NCBI RefSeq assembly: GCF_002946835.1
Contig: NZ_CP026652.1
Span: forward strand, 620,001-684,000
Source of the DNA: Streptomyces dengpaensis
Lineage (GTDB): Bacteria; Actinomycetota; Actinomycetes; Streptomycetales; Streptomycetaceae
Direction of reading: 5' to 3'
Length of the DNA: 64,000 nt
In this document: positions 62,274 through 64,000 of the stretch, piece after piece
Layout of the letters: each line of letters opens with the position of its first letter
Position numbering within the stretch: position 1 is the stretch's first letter
Translations under genes and position numbers: made by a program
The notes under the pieces: generated by a model
Seen by the model: the letters and a program-made list of their open reading frames with translations, nothing else
Databases searched by the model: none
Told to the model about the DNA's origin: nothing

Positions 62274-63362
62274 TCACCAGCCCGCTGCCTCCCCCGCGTC
62301 ATGAGCGGTTCCGGTCCGGTAGGCGCCCGGCGGTGTGCCGTACCGCTGCCGGAAGACCCGGTTGAAGTGGAAGGGGCTCGGGAAACCGGAGGCCGCGGCC
62401 ACCCGTTCCACGGGGAGGTCGGTGGCTTCCAGAAGCCGGGCCGCGTGCAGCAGCCGGGCGTCGCGCAGGGCCCGCATCGGGGAGCGGCCGAGCTGCTCGG
62501 TGAAGAGGTGGGCGAAACGGGACGGGGAGAGGGACACGGCCTCGGCGAGTGACCGTACGGTGTGCGGTGCGGCGGGGTCGGCGGCGATCAGGGATGCGGC
62601 CCCGTGGATGCGTGGGTCGACGCCGGAGCGGCGTGCCTCCGCCCGGGCGGTGGCGAGCAGGACGATCTCCTCCAGGGAACAGAGGGCCAGCTCACGGGCG
62701 GCGGCGCCGTGCGCGACCGCGACCTCGCCGTCGGAGGGGTCCGCGGGGCTGGGCGGTGGGCCGTCGCCCGTCCAGCGGGCGTCGGCGAGCATCCGGCGGA
62801 AGGCGGCCTCGATGCGTACCGCGGTCCGTTCCCTGCGGACCTGGCTCTCCTCCATGCGGGCCTGGCTCCGCACTCCGCCGCCTGCCTCGCTCCGCGCTCC
62901 GCGTGCCTCGCTCCGCACACCGCCCGCCTCGCTCAGCTCGACGCGTGCCTCGCTCCGCACGCCGCCCGCCCCGCCCCGCTCGACGAGCGCCCGGCTCCAC
63001 GCGGGTGCCACCGCGTACAGCCCGTCGTCGAGGGCGTACGGCCGTAGCCACGCCGGCCAGGAGGCTCGGGCCTGGCAGTGCACCCACCAGAACGCCCAGT
63101 GCCCGGCGCCCGGTTCGACCGCGTAGTGGTGCGGCACGCCGGGCCCCTGGACCACCAGATCCCCGGCACCGGCCACCGTCAGCGCCGCCCCTTGCGCGAG
63201 CCGTCCCCGTCCGCCCGTGGTCCAGGTGAACAGCCAACTGTCCGCACCGCGCGGCCGGTTGACGCGGTACCCCGGTCGCTGGTCGAAGCGTCCGATGGTC
63301 ACGAGGCCGGGCGGCGGGCACGGGTCAGCAGGCTCGGACAACTCCTCAGCACGCACAGGCAT
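62274..63362 (-). CDS. AraC-family transcriptional regulator with repeat-expanded linker
   Basis: 362 residues. An N-terminal cupin-like sensor (about 15-130), then a linker of about 60 residues made of repeated VRSEAR/ARSEAGG units (62850-62990), and a C-terminal AraC HTH: AEAVSLSPSRFAHLFTEQLGRSP and VERVAAASGFPSPFHFNRVFRQRYG. It is divergent from the PhyH dioxygenase by 65 bp and is probably its regulator. The repeat linker is unusual for the family. Confidence 0.88.
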   Translation of the reverse strand: MPVRAEELSEPADPCPPPGLVTIGRFDQRPGYRVNRPRGADSWLFTWTTGGRGRLAQGAALTVAGAGDLVVQGPGVPHHYAVEPGAGHWAFWWVHCQARASWPAWLRPYALDDGLYAVAPAWSRALVERGGAGGVRSEARVELSEAGGVRSEARGARSEAGGGVRSQARMEESQVRRERTAVRIEAAFRRMLADARWTGDGPPPSPADPSDGEVAVAHGAAARELALCSLEEIVLLATARAEARRSGVDPRIHGAASLIAADPAAPHTVRSLAEAVSLSPSRFAHLFTEQLGRSPMRALRDARLLHAARLLEATDLPVERVAAASGFPSPFHFNRVFRQRYGTPPGAYRTGTAHDAGEAAGW

Positions 63363-63427
63363 CCTCCCGAAAGGGGCACCGACCTAGCGTGAGGCACCGG
63401 GGACACCGGTGAGAAGGGACAGGGCGG

Positions 63428-64000
63428 ATGACAGTCAGAGACATCAGCCGGCTCGGGGAGTTCGAGGCGAACGGCTTCACGGTGGTGCGGGGACTGTTCG
63501 ATGCCTCCGAAATCGACGAGCTGTGCGCGGAGTTCACGGCGCTCCACGCCGCCGGACCGGTCCCGGGACACTTCGAACCCCGCCCCACGGAGACCAGCGG
63601 CCTGGACGATCCGCTGCACGCCTACCCCCGCGTCCTGCATCCGCACCGCATCAGCGCTCTGTCACGGCGCTGCCTCCTCGATCCCCGGTTGCGGGACATC
63701 CTGGAGACCCTGCTGGGCGAGGAGGTCCTGGCCGCGCAGAGCATGTTCTACTTCAAGCCGCCCGGCGCCCGTGGCCAGGCGCTGCACCAGGACAACTTCT
63801 ATCTGCGGGTCGAGCCGGGCACCTGCGTGGCCGCCTGGATCGCCTGCGACACGATCGACCGCGAGAACGGCGGCCTGGAGGTCGTCCCGGGCACGCACCG
63901 CATGGACCTGTTCTGTCCGGAGGAGGCGGACGCGGCGCTGTCCTTCGCGCGCGAGTACGTTCCGCCGCCGCCCGGCCTCGCCGCCGTCCCCGTCGACATG
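63428..64000 (+). CDS. PhyH-family Fe(II)/2-oxoglutarate dioxygenase (partial)
   Basis: 191 residues visible; the gene runs off the right edge. ATG at 63428 after AGAAGGGA. ANGFTVVRGLFDASEIDEL is the typical PhyH start; the metal motif HxD is HQDNFYL, and the second His should lie beyond or near GTHRMDL (His in GTH is visible, as in the family's PGSH). Members hydroxylate phytanoyl-CoA, ectoine or natural-product intermediates. Substrate unknown. Confidence 0.88.
   Translation, partial: MTVRDISRLGEFEANGFTVVRGLFDASEIDELCAEFTALHAAGPVPGHFEPRPTETSGLDDPLHAYPRVLHPHRISALSRRCLLDPRLRDILETLLGEEVLAAQSMFYFKPPGARGQALHQDNFYLRVEPGTCVAAWIACDTIDRENGGLEVVPGTHRMDLFCPEEADAALSFAREYVPPPPGLAAVPVDM

Overview
The window is high-GC actinobacterial DNA, almost certainly from a Streptomyces chromosome. 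The support is the gene content: a mycothiol-dependent formaldehyde dehydrogenase, two streptogrisin-type secreted proteases, a Streptomyces subtilisin inhibitor, F420-linked oxidoreductases, PAS/GAF/PP2C/ATPase phosphatases, a bc1-type cytochrome b with the actinobacterial PDWY motif, GTG/TTG starts after strong ribosome binding sites, and dispersed short repeats of the kind common in Streptomyces. No rRNA, tRNA, CRISPR array or intact transposase was found.

Layout. 1-5.9 kb: end of a type II NADH dehydrogenase, a membrane Rieske protein, a class B DyP peroxidase, a membrane-anchored S1 protease, a transposase-less inverted-repeat element, a nonsense-mutated small gene and an L,D-transpeptidase. 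6-12.4 kb: MocR remnant, two SDRs, the MscR/MBL-hydrolase pair and an ABC exporter. 12.4-16.3 kb: a decayed stretch (MFS and FolD remnants) with a small secreted protein, a SnoaL-like protein, an SDR and a TetR regulator facing a secreted beta-propeller protein. 17.8-19.8 kb: a Tet(M)/OtrA-like translational GTPase carrying a dispersed repeat inside its reading frame.

20.1-27.9 kb is a seven-gene molybdenum-hydroxylase operon of the CO-dehydrogenase-like form II type (small, large and medium subunits, MoxR ATPase, VWA protein, XdhC, CoxG) behind a pair of TGACGT palindromes. 28-33 kb: a truncated metallophosphoesterase, a multidomain SpoIIE-type phosphatase, a second S1 protease and a PaaI thioesterase. 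33.8-40 kb is the most unusual locus: a 71-residue double-glycine leader peptide with a cysteine-free, internally repeated hydrophobic core, a stem-loop, a HlyD-like adaptor, a C39-peptidase ABC exporter and a second large ABC exporter (NHLM/NHLP type), with no modification enzyme in the window.

40-51 kb: ArsR/SRPBCC pair, PAP2-DAG kinase fusion, Ppx/GppA-like protein, SSI-type inhibitor, F420 enzymes, a Rieske oxygenase remnant broken by a 4-bp duplication, and a PucR regulator divergent from an alpha-hydroxy-acid oxidase/2-hydroxyacid dehydrogenase pair. 51-64 kb: ricin-lectin membrane protein, PLP lyase-like protein, a Doc-like toxin/antitoxin pair with a changed Fic motif, a TfoX-like/TIGR03086/SRPBCC run divergent from ArsR/SRPBCC, an orphan qcrB coupled to a 39-residue ORF, a second SpoIIE phosphatase and an AraC regulator divergent from a PhyH dioxygenase that runs off the end.

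Functional threads are secretion and its control (two proteases, one inhibitor, one peptide exporter), redox and one-carbon chemistry (MscR, molybdenum hydroxylase, DyP, F420 enzymes), and stress signalling. Several gene remnants and at least five minisatellite-like tandem repeats suggest a rearranging accessory region.
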